This document shows, piece after piece, positions 7,689 through 16,546 of a stretch of 64,000 nt of DNA. Source of the DNA: JBLNDJ01 sp050261515 (GTDB taxonomy: Bacteria > Acidobacteriota > Terriglobia > Bryobacterales > Bryobacteraceae); assembly GCA_050261515.1 (NCBI GenBank), contig JBLNDJ010000058.1, positions 117,323 to 181,322 on the forward strand, written 5' to 3'. Every line of letters starts with the position of its first letter. Within the stretch, counting starts at the first letter, position 1. The position numbers and the translations under genes are program-made. The notes below the pieces were generated by a model, which saw only the letters and a program-made list of their open reading frames with translations, searched no databases and was not told the origin of the DNA.

Positions 7689-8788
7689 AACCCATCCCCG
7701 TGCTCCTGATGGCCCGCGAGCTCAATCTCGGCGGAACCGAACGCCAGTTGGCCGAAATCGCCCGTGCCCTCGACCGCGACCGGTTCGAAGCGCACGTCGG
7801 CTGCTTGCGCCCCGAAGGACTGCGCGGCGAAGAACTGCGCGCCGCCGGCATCCCCGTCGTCCGCTTCCCGGCCGATTCGTTCCTCTCGCCCGACGTGGCC
7901 CGCGCCGCGCGCGCCCTCGGCGCTTACATTCGCGGCCACGCTATCCAGATCGTTCACACCTTCGACGTCCCCATGAACCTGTTCGGAGTCCCCGCCGCGC
8001 GCCTGTTCGGAGCCCAGCGCGTCCTGTCGAGCCAGCGCGCGCACCGCAGCCTCACCCCCGGCTTCCGGCGCCACCTGCTGCGCCTCACCGACCAGATCGC
8101 CGACGCCGTCGTCGTCAACTGCCTCTCCGTCCGCCGCGAGCTCATTGAAGAGGACCGCCTTTCCCCCGCCCGCATTCACATCTGCTACAACGGCATCGAC
8201 ACCGCCATCTTCCGCCCGCTCCCCGGCCCGCGCCCGGCCGCGCTCGAAGGCGCCTGCACCGTCGTCGGAGTCGTCTGCGCGCTCCGCCCCGAAAAGGACC
8301 TCCCCACGCTAGTCCGCGCCTTCGCTCTCGCCCGCGACGCCCGGCCCGGCATGAAACTCGCAATCGTCGGCGGCGGACCCGAAAAGCCGCGCCTCGAAGC
8401 TCTTGCCCGCGACCTCGCCCTCGGCGACGCCTGCCACTTCGAGCCCGCCACAAACCGCGTCGCCGAATGGCTCCGCTGCATCGATATTTTCGTGCTCCCG
8501 TCGCGCTCCGAAGCCCTCTCGAACTCGCTCATGGAAGCCATGGCCTGCGGCTGCGCGGCCGTGGCCTCGCGCACCGGAGGCAACCCCGAGCTCGTCACTC
8601 ACAACGAAACCGGTCTGCTGTTCGAACCCGGAGACGCCCGCGCCCTCGCCGCCGCCATCCGCACTCTCGCTGAGAAGGACGACTTCCGCCGCCGCATCGC
8701 CGAAGCCGGCCGCCGCCGCATGCACGCCGAGTTCTCCCTCGCCGCCTCGGCCCGCGTCATGGGCAACATTTACGCGAGGGACTGGTAG
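7685..8788 (+). CDS. glycosyltransferase family 4
   Basis: A 367-aa cytoplasmic GT-B retaining glycosyltransferase. The N-terminal acceptor domain starts with LLMARELNLGGTERQLAE, a common GT4 opening with the glycine-rich GGTE loop. The C-terminal nucleotide-sugar domain has VGVVCALRPEKDLPTLVRA, AIVGGGPEKPRLE and the EX7E motif in SRSEALSNSLMEAMACG. The start overlaps the upstream stop (ATGA) and the next gene starts 2 nt after this stop, so all three are co-translated. The sugar specificity cannot be read from the sequence. Confidence 0.9.
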   Translation: MKPIPVLLMARELNLGGTERQLAEIARALDRDRFEAHVGCLRPEGLRGEELRAAGIPVVRFPADSFLSPDVARAARALGAYIRGHAIQIVHTFDVPMNLFGVPAARLFGAQRVLSSQRAHRSLTPGFRRHLLRLTDQIADAVVVNCLSVRRELIEEDRLSPARIHICYNGIDTAIFRPLPGPRPAALEGACTVVGVVCALRPEKDLPTLVRAFALARDARPGMKLAIVGGGPEKPRLEALARDLALGDACHFEPATNRVAEWLRCIDIFVLPSRSEALSNSLMEAMACGCAAVASRTGGNPELVTHNETGLLFEPGDARALAAAIRTLAEKDDFRRRIAEAGRRRMHAEFSLAASARVMGNIYARDW

Positions 8789-8790
8789 CC

Positions 8791-9660
8791 GTGCTCGAGC
8801 GGCTCGCGCGATCGGCACTGCACAACGCGGGCCTGCTGCACATCATCCGCTCGCTCCACCGCTCGAGCCTCCGCATTCTGATGTTCCACAGCTTCCTGCC
8901 CGAGCGCCCCGGACTGCGCGAAACCCTCGCCCGCCGCTGCGAATACCTGAATCGCTCCTACCACCCCGTCTCGCTCACCGAAGCCGCCCACGCCTGGCGC
9001 ACCGGCGCGCGCCTGCCCGCCAACGCCGTCGCTATCACCGTCGATGACGGCTACCGCGACTTCTACGAAATCGCCTACCCGATCTTCGCCGCGCACAAAA
9101 TCCCCGCCACCGTCTACCTCGTCACCGATTTCATGGACGGCAAACTCTGGCTCTGGACCGACCAGCTCCGCTACGCCAACGCCGAGCACCTCGCCGACCA
9201 AGCCAAGCTCCTCCCCGACCGCCAACGCCGCCGCCTCCTGGAGACGCTCGAATTCCCCGCCGCCCCGCCGCCCGAATACGCCCCGCTCACCTGGGACTCG
9301 GTCCGCGAAATGGCGGCGAACGGCATCGAATTCGGAGCCCACACCCGCACCCACCCGATCCTCTCGCGAGTCGAAGACGAAGCCGCCCTGCGCGACGAAA
9401 TCGAAGGATCCAAGCTCCGCATCCAACAGGAAACCGGCCGCCCCGTCCTCCACTTCTGCTACCCCAACGGCCGCCCCGAAGACATCGGCCCCCGCGCGCG
9501 CGCCTGCGTCCGCGCGGCGGGTTATGAAACCGCCGTCGTCAGCGAAGAGGGCTTCAACTTCCCCGGCGCCGACCCCTTCCACCTAAGGCGCATCCCCGCC
9601 GACCCTGCCTACACCGACCGTTTCTTCGCCGAATACCTCGCCGGCGTCCGCGTCCGCTGA
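8791..9660 (+). CDS. polysaccharide deacetylase (NodB/CE4 family)
   Basis: A 289-aa carbohydrate esterase 4 domain protein that would remove N- or O-acetyl groups from a glycan. It shows the metal- and base-site Asp pair in ITVDDGYRD (D85, D86), the metal-binding HxxxH in GAHTRTHPIL (H184, H188), and the later CYPNGRPED motif. It starts with GTG 2 nt after the upstream glycosyltransferase stop. It lacks a clear signal peptide, as do the XrtA/PEP-CTERM-system deacetylases it resembles. It probably modifies the polysaccharide made by the two preceding enzymes. Confidence 0.87.
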   Translation: MLERLARSALHNAGLLHIIRSLHRSSLRILMFHSFLPERPGLRETLARRCEYLNRSYHPVSLTEAAHAWRTGARLPANAVAITVDDGYRDFYEIAYPIFAAHKIPATVYLVTDFMDGKLWLWTDQLRYANAEHLADQAKLLPDRQRRRLLETLEFPAAPPPEYAPLTWDSVREMAANGIEFGAHTRTHPILSRVEDEAALRDEIEGSKLRIQQETGRPVLHFCYPNGRPEDIGPRARACVRAAGYETAVVSEEGFNFPGADPFHLRRIPADPAYTDRFFAEYLAGVRVR

Positions 9661-9668
9661 CTCCATGT

Positions 9669-9708
9669 GGGGCAGGTTGCCAAACCTGCGGCGGGTTGTT
9701 AACCTGCC
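9669..9708. repeat. double hairpin, REP-like
   Basis: Two adjacent inverted repeats, GCAGGTT-GCCA-AACCTGC (9672-9689) and GGCGGGTT-GTT-AACCTGCC (9690-9708, one G-T pair), follow the deacetylase stop. They may end the glycosyltransferase operon. A related element is at 60531-60550. Confidence 0.55.
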
Positions 9709-9758
9709 TCGCGTCTTGTAGCCCCCAACGCCATTTGATAAACGTAAGTGCGAGATCG

Positions 9759-10469
9759 ATGTTCACCTCCCCCTCCATGGGCAAAGGCGCAATACTCCGC
9801 TGGATAGAAAACAAGATGCTCGCGCGGCACCTTCACGGGTGCGGCGTCGAGATAGGAGCCTTAGGGCGGCCGTTTCCAGTACGTTCCGGCGTGCATGTCT
9901 GGCACGTCGACCGATGTGATTGCGGCACATTACGACGGCAGTACCCGGAAGTGAGCAACGTTGTTTTGCCCGATGTACTGGCCGACGCCGCATCTTTGCC
10001 TTTCGCCGAGGCAAGCCTTGATTTTGTGATCGCCAGCCACGTCCTCGAACACCTGCCCTTTCCACTTGCAGCCTTGGCGGACTGGTACGCCGCGCTGCGG
10101 CCAGGAGGTGTCCTCCTGCTAAAGATACCTGATAAACGCTATACGTTCGACGCGAGGCGACGCCGAACCTCCCTCCACCATTTAGTTACCGAACATCTCG
10201 ATCCTGATAGTTTCGACCCACGCGCCCATTTCGAAGACTGGGTCCAATATGTCGGCAATCGTGAACCTGGCAGCGAGGCGCTGCGGGTGGAAACGGACGA
10301 TTTGATGGATCAGAACTACAGCATCCATTACCACGTGTGGACCGATGAGGATATCCAAGAGCTTGTTCACTACACCCAGTCAGACATGTCAATGAAATGG
10401 ACCGAACTGCTGTTTCTCCGCGCCCACTTCTACAGGAAGGAGTGTGCCGTAGCACTTCGTCGCGAATAG
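9759..10469 (+). CDS. SAM-dependent methyltransferase (class I)
   Basis: A 236-aa methyltransferase. The SAM-binding region is a variant GVEIGALGRPFPV, followed by VVLPDVLADAASLPF and the motif FVIASHVLEHLPFP that typifies the glycan- and tailoring-type methyltransferase_11 group. The C-terminus is unusually His/Asp-rich (NYSIHYHVWTDEDIQE). Codon choice is clearly less GC3-biased than in its neighbours (many A/T-ending codons), which suggests recent acquisition. ATG at 9759 is preferred; ATG 9777 is an alternative. Its place after glycosyltransferases suggests glycan methylation, but it could be an unrelated insertion. Confidence 0.75.
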   Translation: MFTSPSMGKGAILRWIENKMLARHLHGCGVEIGALGRPFPVRSGVHVWHVDRCDCGTLRRQYPEVSNVVLPDVLADAASLPFAEASLDFVIASHVLEHLPFPLAALADWYAALRPGGVLLLKIPDKRYTFDARRRRTSLHHLVTEHLDPDSFDPRAHFEDWVQYVGNREPGSEALRVETDDLMDQNYSIHYHVWTDEDIQELVHYTQSDMSMKWTELLFLRAHFYRKECAVALRRE

Positions 10470-10490
10470 CGCATACCGCGGCCGAATGAA

Positions 10491-10529
10491 CGCGAAGTGG
10501 CGTTACCGGAGATCGACCGTCCCGGCAGC
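10491..10529 (+). repeat. direct repeat copy 1
   Basis: A 39-nt unit matching 10896-10935 in the same orientation, with five or so mismatches and one single-base gap. Shared cores are CCGGAGATCGAC and CCCGGCAGC. Confidence 0.55.
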
Positions 10530-10641
10530 GGGGGGAGTCGCTCAATGACGTAACGGCGTTTTTGCGCGATTGCCAGAAATTCCGCCGTCTCTCGCTAGAA
10601 CCGCACCAGCACGAGAGTTGCAGTGCTGTGTGCCGGTGCAT

Positions 10642-10890
10642 CTAGAACAGCCGGTTTCTGAGGCGACGGAGAAAGCGGACTGCGCTGGCCGTACGCGATT
10701 CGGCTGGCGGCATCTGCGCAGAAGGGTCTTTCGCCAACTTTGGGCCGGAACGGCGCGGGATCAAACGAACACTTGAGCCGGATGGCAGGCTGACGGTCTC
10801 CCAGTCAATCGACGGGTCCTTGGCAGCCGGAAGCACCCTGACACTCCAGTTCCTTGCGTCGCTCGTTTGTTCAGACGCGAAGTCCGACAA
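10642..10890 (-). CDS. possible hypothetical protein or gene fragment
   Basis: An 82-codon frame between two direct repeats. The translation has a natural acidic/basic mix, ends with a basic helix-like tail (RFLRRLRNRLF) and uses codons plausibly, but no family is recognised and there is no ribosome-binding site. It may be the C-terminus of a lost gene rather than an active one. Confidence 0.2.
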   Translation of the reverse strand: MSDFASEQTSDARNWSVRVLPAAKDPSIDWETVSLPSGSSVRLIPRRSGPKLAKDPSAQMPPAESRTASAVRFLRRLRNRLF

Positions 10891-10895
10891 GCGGT

Positions 10896-10935
10896 CGTGA
10901 AGCGGCGTTCCCGGAGATCGACTGAGCCCGGCAGC
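10896..10935 (+). repeat. direct repeat copy 2
   Basis: Second copy of the unit at 10491-10529, starting 405 nt downstream of the first. Confidence 0.55.
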
Positions 10936-11033
10936 AAACGGAGCCGCAGACGCAACGCCCAGTCGCGCCCACGGACAACCCGATCCCGATATCGAACACC
11001 CCGCCCATCGCGCTGCACGGGTTTCCAGTCATT

Positions 11034-11039
11034 TACAAT
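11034..11039 (+). promoter_or_regulatory. -10 element of the ADOP permease gene
   Basis: TACAAT, 35 nt upstream of the ATG at 11075, implying a leader of roughly 28 nt. Confidence 0.35.
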
Positions 11040-11074
11040 GGCCCCGAAACTGCATCCTCCGCGCCGGAGCCATC

Positions 11075-13471
11075 ATGCACGACCTACGCTACGCTCTCCG
11101 GATCTTCCGCCAGCACCCCGGTTTCACCCTCGTCGCAATCCTCACGCTCGCCATCGGCATCGGAGCCAACACCGCCCTGTTCAGCGTCGTCGATTGCCTC
11201 CTCGTCCGGCCCATGCCCTATCGCGACTCCGACCGCCTGACGTTCGTCTGGTCGAAGCCTCCCGGCGACGCCATTTTCGGCCTCTCGCCCGCCAATTTCC
11301 TCGACTATCGCGATCAGAACCGCGTCCTCGAGCGCATGGCCGCCGGCATGCAAGCCGACTACAACGTAACAATCCGGGGCGCGGCCGAGCGCCTCTCCGG
11401 CTTCAAGGTCACCGCCGGTTTCCTCGATGCCCTCGGCGTAAACCCCCTCCTCGGGCGCGGCTTCGCCCCAGGCGACGACAGCCCCGGCGCGCCGCCGGTC
11501 GCCATCCTCGGATACGGCGCCTGGCAGGGCAGATTCGGGGGCGACCGCCGCATCCTCGGCCAGGCCCTCACCGTCGATGGCCGCCGCGCCACCGTAATCG
11601 GCGTCCTTCCGCGGGGCTTCCGCTTCGCGTTCGGACCCGAGTTGCTGATGCCTCTCGCGATCGATCCCGCCGCCGCTCCGCGCGACTTCCACGCCCTGTT
11701 CGCCTTCGGCAAAATCAAACCCGGAGTCGCGCCGGCGCAGGCGCGCGCCGAACTCGAAGGCATCGCGAGCAATCTCGCGCGAGCTTACCCGCACCTGCTC
11801 AAGGGCTGGAGCGTCCGCCTGACGCCCTGGCGCGAATGGCTCGCCGGCTCGGACCGCCAACGCACGCTCGTGCTGTTCGGCGCCGTCGGATTCGTGCTCC
11901 TGATCGCCTGCGCCAACGTCGCCAATCTGCTTCTGGCGCAGGGCGCCGCGCGCCGCCGCGAGCTCGCCGTGCGCTCCGCCCTCGGCGCCGGACGCCTCCG
12001 CCTCATGCGCCAGGTTCTCACCGAAAGCATTCTGCTCTCGGCCATGGGCGGCGCCGCCGGCGTTCTGCTCTCGCTCTGGCTCACCGGCATGGTTTCGAAG
12101 CTCATCAGCGCCCCCATTCTCGAAGCGATCCCCGCGATCTCGATCGATGGCCGCGTCCTTGCCTTCACCATGCTTCTATCCATCCTCACCGGACTGCTGT
12201 TCGGCGCGGTCCCGGCCTGGCGCGCCTCGAAGGCCGATCTCGAAAGCGAGCTGAAAGGCGCGCGCGGCTCCTCGAGCGGCCGCCCCGCCGCGCGCTTCCG
12301 CAACGCTCTCGTCGTCGCCGAACTCGCGCTATCTCTCATCCTGCTTGCCGGCGCCGGCCTGATGGCCCGCAGCATGTCCGCTCTCTACTCGCGCGACCCC
12401 GGCTTCCGCACCGATCACATCCTCACCATGAGCCTCACCATGCCCGAAGCGCAATACGCCGAGCCCGCGCGCGTCCGCGCCTTCGAGCGCCTGCTGCTCG
12501 AAAACGTGAAGGCGCTGCCCGGTGTGCGCGCCGCCGCCCTGGCCTCCCACATGCCGCTCCAGGGACTCGCCGCCCCCATGCGCTTCCAGTTCGCCTCGCA
12601 CCCCGTCGCCAACGCCGACAAGCCCGAAGCGGCTTTCTGGTCGATGAGCGACGGCTACTTCGAAACGCTCGGCGTCCGCCTCCGCAAAGGTCGCTTCTTC
12701 ACCGGCCGCGACAACGAATCCGCACCGCGCGTCGTAATCGTCAATGAGACCTTCGTCAAGCGCTTTCTGCCGGACAAAGATCCGCTCGGCGAGCGCCTCC
12801 TGCTCAGCCGCGCACCTGCTCCCGACACCGATTGGGAAATCGCCGGCGTCGTCGCCGATGTCAAGGTCGGCTCGCTCGGCAACGACAACGCTCACGCGCA
12901 GATCTTCGCTCCGCGGGCGCAGTGGACCGAGCCCGGCGGAGTCCTGGCCCTGCGCACCGATCGCGATCCGGCCTCGCTCGCCGCCGCGGTTCGCGCCGCC
13001 GTTCGCGCGGCGGACCGGAACGTGCCCGTGACCGACGTCCAGACCATGCAGCAGATCGCCTCGGCCTCGATCGCAAGCTCGCGCACGCAAGCCTGGACAC
13101 TCGCCTCGTTCGCCATCGCCGGCCTGATTCTGGCGGCCCTGGGCGTCTACGGAGTGGTCGCGTACTCGACCGCGCAACGCACGCGGGAAATGGGGCTGCG
13201 GACGGCCCTCGGCGCGGAGCCGCGCGATCTGCTCAAGATGACGCTGCGCCAGAACGCAATCCTCATCGGCTCGGGCCTCGCGCTCGGCCTCGCCGGCTCG
13301 CTTGCCCTCACGCGAATCATCCGCTTGCTGGTCTACGCGGTCGAGCCCACCGACCCCGTCACCTACATCGCGGTCTCGGCCCTGCTCGCTGCGGTCGCGC
13401 TCGCCGCGGCCTACATCCCCGCGCGCCGCGCATCGAAAGCCGACCCAATGGCCGCTCTGCGCTGGGAGTGA
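11075..13471 (+). CDS. ABC permease of the acidobacterial duplicated orphan (ADOP) type
   Basis: A 798-aa double MacB/FtsX permease. It opens with the hallmark MHDLRYALRIFRQHPGFTLVAILTLAIGIGANTALFSVVD. A MacB-type periplasmic domain (about 50-245) is followed by the first FtsX block (about 265-385, LIACANVANLLLAQGAARRRELAVRSALGAGR), a second start-like helix (about 405), a second periplasmic domain and a C-terminal FtsX block ending YIPARRASKADPMAALRWE. No ATPase gene is adjacent, as is usual for this group, which is greatly expanded in Acidobacteriota. Its substrate is unknown. It is convergent with the following gene, with only 3 nt between them. Confidence 0.9.
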   Translation: MHDLRYALRIFRQHPGFTLVAILTLAIGIGANTALFSVVDCLLVRPMPYRDSDRLTFVWSKPPGDAIFGLSPANFLDYRDQNRVLERMAAGMQADYNVTIRGAAERLSGFKVTAGFLDALGVNPLLGRGFAPGDDSPGAPPVAILGYGAWQGRFGGDRRILGQALTVDGRRATVIGVLPRGFRFAFGPELLMPLAIDPAAAPRDFHALFAFGKIKPGVAPAQARAELEGIASNLARAYPHLLKGWSVRLTPWREWLAGSDRQRTLVLFGAVGFVLLIACANVANLLLAQGAARRRELAVRSALGAGRLRLMRQVLTESILLSAMGGAAGVLLSLWLTGMVSKLISAPILEAIPAISIDGRVLAFTMLLSILTGLLFGAVPAWRASKADLESELKGARGSSSGRPAARFRNALVVAELALSLILLAGAGLMARSMSALYSRDPGFRTDHILTMSLTMPEAQYAEPARVRAFERLLLENVKALPGVRAAALASHMPLQGLAAPMRFQFASHPVANADKPEAAFWSMSDGYFETLGVRLRKGRFFTGRDNESAPRVVIVNETFVKRFLPDKDPLGERLLLSRAPAPDTDWEIAGVVADVKVGSLGNDNAHAQIFAPRAQWTEPGGVLALRTDRDPASLAAAVRAAVRAADRNVPVTDVQTMQQIASASIASSRTQAWTLASFAIAGLILAALGVYGVVAYSTAQRTREMGLRTALGAEPRDLLKMTLRQNAILIGSGLALGLAGSLALTRIIRLLVYAVEPTDPVTYIAVSALLAAVALAAAYIPARRASKADPMAALRWE

Positions 13472-13474
13472 ACG

Positions 13475-14479
13475 TCAGGTCCAAAACTCATACGGGGGAT
13501 TGTTCAGATAGCACTCGTCCCCATCGAGCAACTGCACGTGCAGCGGCGGGGCGCCGGCGAGCATCCCCTTAGGGTCGTACACAAAAACCGGCTCCGTCCC
13601 GCGCGGCTGGAACACGCCGGCCGCCGCGCGCCGCAGCCTGTCCACCGAAGCCGCCGCCGCCACCTCGCACGTCTCCGGATCGCGCATCGCCGCCCGCACG
13701 GCCAGCGTGTAAGCCGCGTCCCAATCCTCCTCGGTCCATAGATCGGCGACGCGCGCCTGCCCGCCCACACGGCTCAGCACGAAGTAGCCGCACACGGCCC
13801 CGCGCTCCCGGATCACATATCCGGAAAACGCCGCACCCGGGCACGCCAGCATGTAATTCAGCACGTCCGCCCCGCGCCGCACCGGAGTCATCTCAGCCGA
13901 CGCTGCGGGCGCCGGCACGCGCTCGAACTTCTCTACCCGGACCGCCTCCACGCCGGCCGGCACGCGCGCCGGCGGAGCCCAACTCCACACAGCATTCCGG
14001 ACCAGCCGCCCCGGCGATCCGCGCTTCGCAAACTGGCGCCACACCCGCACCGGACGCGCATAGAGCGACATCTCCCCCGCCTGCCGGAACCCGATCTTCG
14101 GCAGGATGCTCCGCGTATCCTCCGACCCGCCCACCGCCAGCAGCACCTGCGCCAGCCCCGCGAACTTCCGGAACAGCAGCACGCCCGCGCCGGGCACAGC
14201 CGCGCTCCCCGCCCAATCGATCACGCGAGTCGCCCGAACCTCGCCCGCCGCCGTGAGAAACGAGGCCGGATGCGCGCACCCATGCGCCGCGTACCGCGCC
14301 CCGTCGCGCAGCACATAGCTCCGCGCGCCTTGCCAATATGGATGCGGAGCGAAGCACTTCCACTCCAGCAGCCGCCGCCCCGCGAAGGGGGCCTCTGCCG
14401 GCAGCCCGAAAGCTTCGGTGAGAAACTTCGCCAGCTCCGCCAGTTCATCCGGAGAAGTCGCCAGAAAGCTCAGCCCCAC
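13475..14479 (-). CDS. GNAT-like acyltransferase of a glycan locus
   Basis: A 334-aa protein with a probable GNAT fold. The N-terminal half has an acceptor-like region (PYWQGARSYVLRDGARYAAH) and an adjacent strand-loop-helix (GAGVLLFRKFAGLAQVLLAVGGSEDTRSILPKIGFRQAG) that resembles the acyl-CoA loop and the GF motif. The C-terminal half repeats the pattern (FSGYVIRERGAVCGYFVLSRVGGQARVADLW). It starts with GTG, 83 nt from and divergent to the FkbH-like gene. A protein of similar design lies at 18364-19434. A role in acylating a polysaccharide or its ACP-bound precursor is inference. Confidence 0.55.
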   Translation of the reverse strand: MGLSFLATSPDELAELAKFLTEAFGLPAEAPFAGRRLLEWKCFAPHPYWQGARSYVLRDGARYAAHGCAHPASFLTAAGEVRATRVIDWAGSAAVPGAGVLLFRKFAGLAQVLLAVGGSEDTRSILPKIGFRQAGEMSLYARPVRVWRQFAKRGSPGRLVRNAVWSWAPPARVPAGVEAVRVEKFERVPAPAASAEMTPVRRGADVLNYMLACPGAAFSGYVIRERGAVCGYFVLSRVGGQARVADLWTEEDWDAAYTLAVRAAMRDPETCEVAAAASVDRLRRAAAGVFQPRGTEPVFVYDPKGMLAGAPPLHVQLLDGDECYLNNPPYEFWT

Positions 14480-14562
14480 ACGCCCTCCCCTCCAGCCCCA
14501 GCCCCGCGCCGGCGGCCCGCCGCACCCGCGACTACCATGTTAAGATTTCCTCAGACCCTCGC

Positions 14563-16293
14563 ATGAGCCAACTGGGAGAAATCCTGTCCGGCCTCGACAA
14601 GGACCGATCCCTCGCAGCCTACGCCGCCGCGGCACGCAAATTGAGGCAACTCGAGCCGCTCCCCGAATTCCGCGCCGCCATCCTCGCAAACCACACCTTC
14701 GACATCGAAACGACTCTCGGCGTCGAGTGTGCCCGCCGCGGTCTCGGAGCAACCTTCTACCAGGCCGGCTACGACCAGGTCCGCCAGGAACTCCTCGACC
14801 CGCATAGCGGTCTCGACGCTTTCCACCCCGACGCCGTCCTGATCTCGCTGCACCTTGAAAGCGCCTTCCCCGCCATCACAACGGCGCCCGAACTACCGGA
14901 CCCCTCCGACTGGCTCGCCTCGACCGAAGCCGCGCTCCAGACCTTTCGCGCACGCAGCGCCGCGCCTGTCTTCCTGCTCGACTTCATCCCGCCGAATGAG
15001 AGCCTGTTCGACTGGACCGCGCAGATCAACGCCTCGCTCGCCCGCATGGCCGCCTCCATCGGATCGGTCTACAGAATCGGCGCCGCCGCCCTCGCGGCAA
15101 GCTCCGATCTCCCCGCCTGGCGCGACGCACGCCTGTGGTATCTCGCGCGAGCCGGCATCAACCCGAAAAAGTTCCCCGTACTCGCGGCCCGCATCGCGCG
15201 CTCTTTCGCCGCGCTCCGCCGCCCGGCCGCCAAGTGCCTCGTGCTCGATCTCGACAACACGCTCTGGGGCGGAGTCCTCGGCGAAGCCGGCCCCGCCGGA
15301 ATCCTGTGCGCCGACACCGACTACCCCGCCAACGCCTATGCCGATTTCCAGCGCGCCGTCCTGGCGCTCCGCGCGCGCGGCATCCTGCTCGCCGTCGCCA
15401 GCAAGAACGACGAGCCGCTGGTCGAAGAAGCCTTCCGCACCCGAGCGAACATGCCGCTCCGCCGCGAGCACATCTCGGATTGGGAAGTGCATTGGGGCCC
15501 GAAGCCCGAGTCGCTCCAGCGCATCGCCGCCCGCCTCAACATCGGCCTCGACAGCCTCGTCTTCCTCGACGACAACCCGGCCGAAATCGATCTCATGAAA
15601 ATGGCGCTCCCCGAAGTGCGCGCCTACCGGTTGCCGCCGCGCCCCGAGCAATTTGTCGAATTCCTTTCACAACTCGAAGACTTCGACCAGCTCGAAATCT
15701 CCGCCGAGGACCTCCGCCGCGCCGAACTCTACGAACTCCGCAAGAAGCAGGCGGATATGGCCGCCGTCGCGACCGATCTCGAATCTTTCTACCGCTCGCT
15801 CCAGACCACTGTCACCGCCGAGCCCGCCGGCCCCGCAAACTTCGACCGCATCGTCCAGCTCACCGGCAAGACGAACCAGTTCAACCTCACCACCCGCCGG
15901 CACGACAAGGCGGCCTTCACGGCGCGCCTCGCGAGCGGCTCCGAGCTGTGGGCCTTCCGCGCCGCCGACGTCCACGGAGACCACGGCATTATCGCCGTCG
16001 CGCTTCTCGATTTCGACAAAGCCGTCGCCACCATCGACACGCTTCTGATGAGCTGCCGCGTAATCGGCCGGACCATCGAAACGGCAATCCTGCACTTTCT
16101 CGAGTGCCGCGCCCTGGCGCGCGGAGCCTCCGCGATCCAGGGCGAGTACCTCCCCACCACAAAGAACACCCCCGCCGCCGGCTTCTACGGACAACACGGT
16201 TTCACCAACGGAGGCGGCTCTCTCTGGACCAAAGACCTCCGCACAGCACGCACCGCTTGTCCCGAATGGATTACCTTATGCGCCCAGAGCTGA
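14563..16293 (+). CDS. FkbH-like protein (HAD-IIIC hydrolase plus acyltransferase-like domain)
   Basis: A 576-aa protein of the FkbH family. An SGNH-like N-terminal region (1-220) is followed by a HAD-IIIC domain with the catalytic motif LVLDLDNTLWGG (D229, D231, T233), the AVASKNDE segment and FLDDNPAEID. The C-terminal GNAT-like part includes VQLTGKTNQFNLTTRR and LMSCRVIGRTIETAILH. Characterised relatives dephosphorylate 1,3-bisphosphoglycerate and load a glyceryl unit onto an acyl carrier protein. An acyl carrier protein gene overlaps its 3' end by 16 nt, supporting that role here. TAAGAT at 14541-14546 may be its -10. Confidence 0.88.
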   Translation: MSQLGEILSGLDKDRSLAAYAAAARKLRQLEPLPEFRAAILANHTFDIETTLGVECARRGLGATFYQAGYDQVRQELLDPHSGLDAFHPDAVLISLHLESAFPAITTAPELPDPSDWLASTEAALQTFRARSAAPVFLLDFIPPNESLFDWTAQINASLARMAASIGSVYRIGAAALAASSDLPAWRDARLWYLARAGINPKKFPVLAARIARSFAALRRPAAKCLVLDLDNTLWGGVLGEAGPAGILCADTDYPANAYADFQRAVLALRARGILLAVASKNDEPLVEEAFRTRANMPLRREHISDWEVHWGPKPESLQRIAARLNIGLDSLVFLDDNPAEIDLMKMALPEVRAYRLPPRPEQFVEFLSQLEDFDQLEISAEDLRRAELYELRKKQADMAAVATDLESFYRSLQTTVTAEPAGPANFDRIVQLTGKTNQFNLTTRRHDKAAFTARLASGSELWAFRAADVHGDHGIIAVALLDFDKAVATIDTLLMSCRVIGRTIETAILHFLECRALARGASAIQGEYLPTTKNTPAAGFYGQHGFTNGGGSLWTKDLRTARTACPEWITLCAQS

Positions 16294-16502
16294 AAGAAGT
16301 ATTCCTCGACGTCCTCGATGTGGATTCCATCGCCGAAACCGACTCGGTCGAAACCATCGAATCCTGGGACTCCGTCCGCCACCTCAACCTCATCCTGGCC
16401 ATCGAAGAACGCTTCGGCTTTACCTTCGAAGCCGACGAAATCCCCGCCCTGATCTCGGTCAAAGCTATCCAATCCGCCCTCGACCGCCGGGTCGCGCAAT
16501 AA
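16278..16502 (+). CDS. acyl carrier protein
   Basis: A 74-aa four-helix carrier. The phosphopantetheine-attachment Ser is in ESWDSVRHLNLI, the usual DS(V/L) site, followed by acidic helix III (FGFTFEADEIPAL) and a C-terminal helix. It begins inside the FkbH-like gene; an ATG at 16266 would add four residues, but the start at 16278 gives the standard N-terminus. With FkbH it would carry a three-carbon glyceryl or derived acyl unit rather than a fatty acid. Confidence 0.88.
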   Translation: MRPELKEVFLDVLDVDSIAETDSVETIESWDSVRHLNLILAIEERFGFTFEADEIPALISVKAIQSALDRRVAQ

Positions 16503-16546
16503 AGGCGCAATGCGATATCTTGGTCCATCAGAAAGGAACTAGCACA

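Larger units (their letters stand above)
10470..11074. other. 605-nt gene-poor stretch with a direct repeat
   Basis: No confident gene. It holds two direct repeats (10491-10529 and 10896-10935) on either side of a possible 82-codon minus-strand frame (10642-10890), plus the promoter area of the next permease. Base composition is like the preceding methyltransferase gene. No transposase signature was found. It may be the remains of an insertion or deletion event. Confidence 0.5.

Noticed and set aside
10470..11074. Insertion sequence in the gene-poor stretch
   Set aside because: No transposase motif or inverted terminal repeats were found; the two repeats are direct and imperfect.
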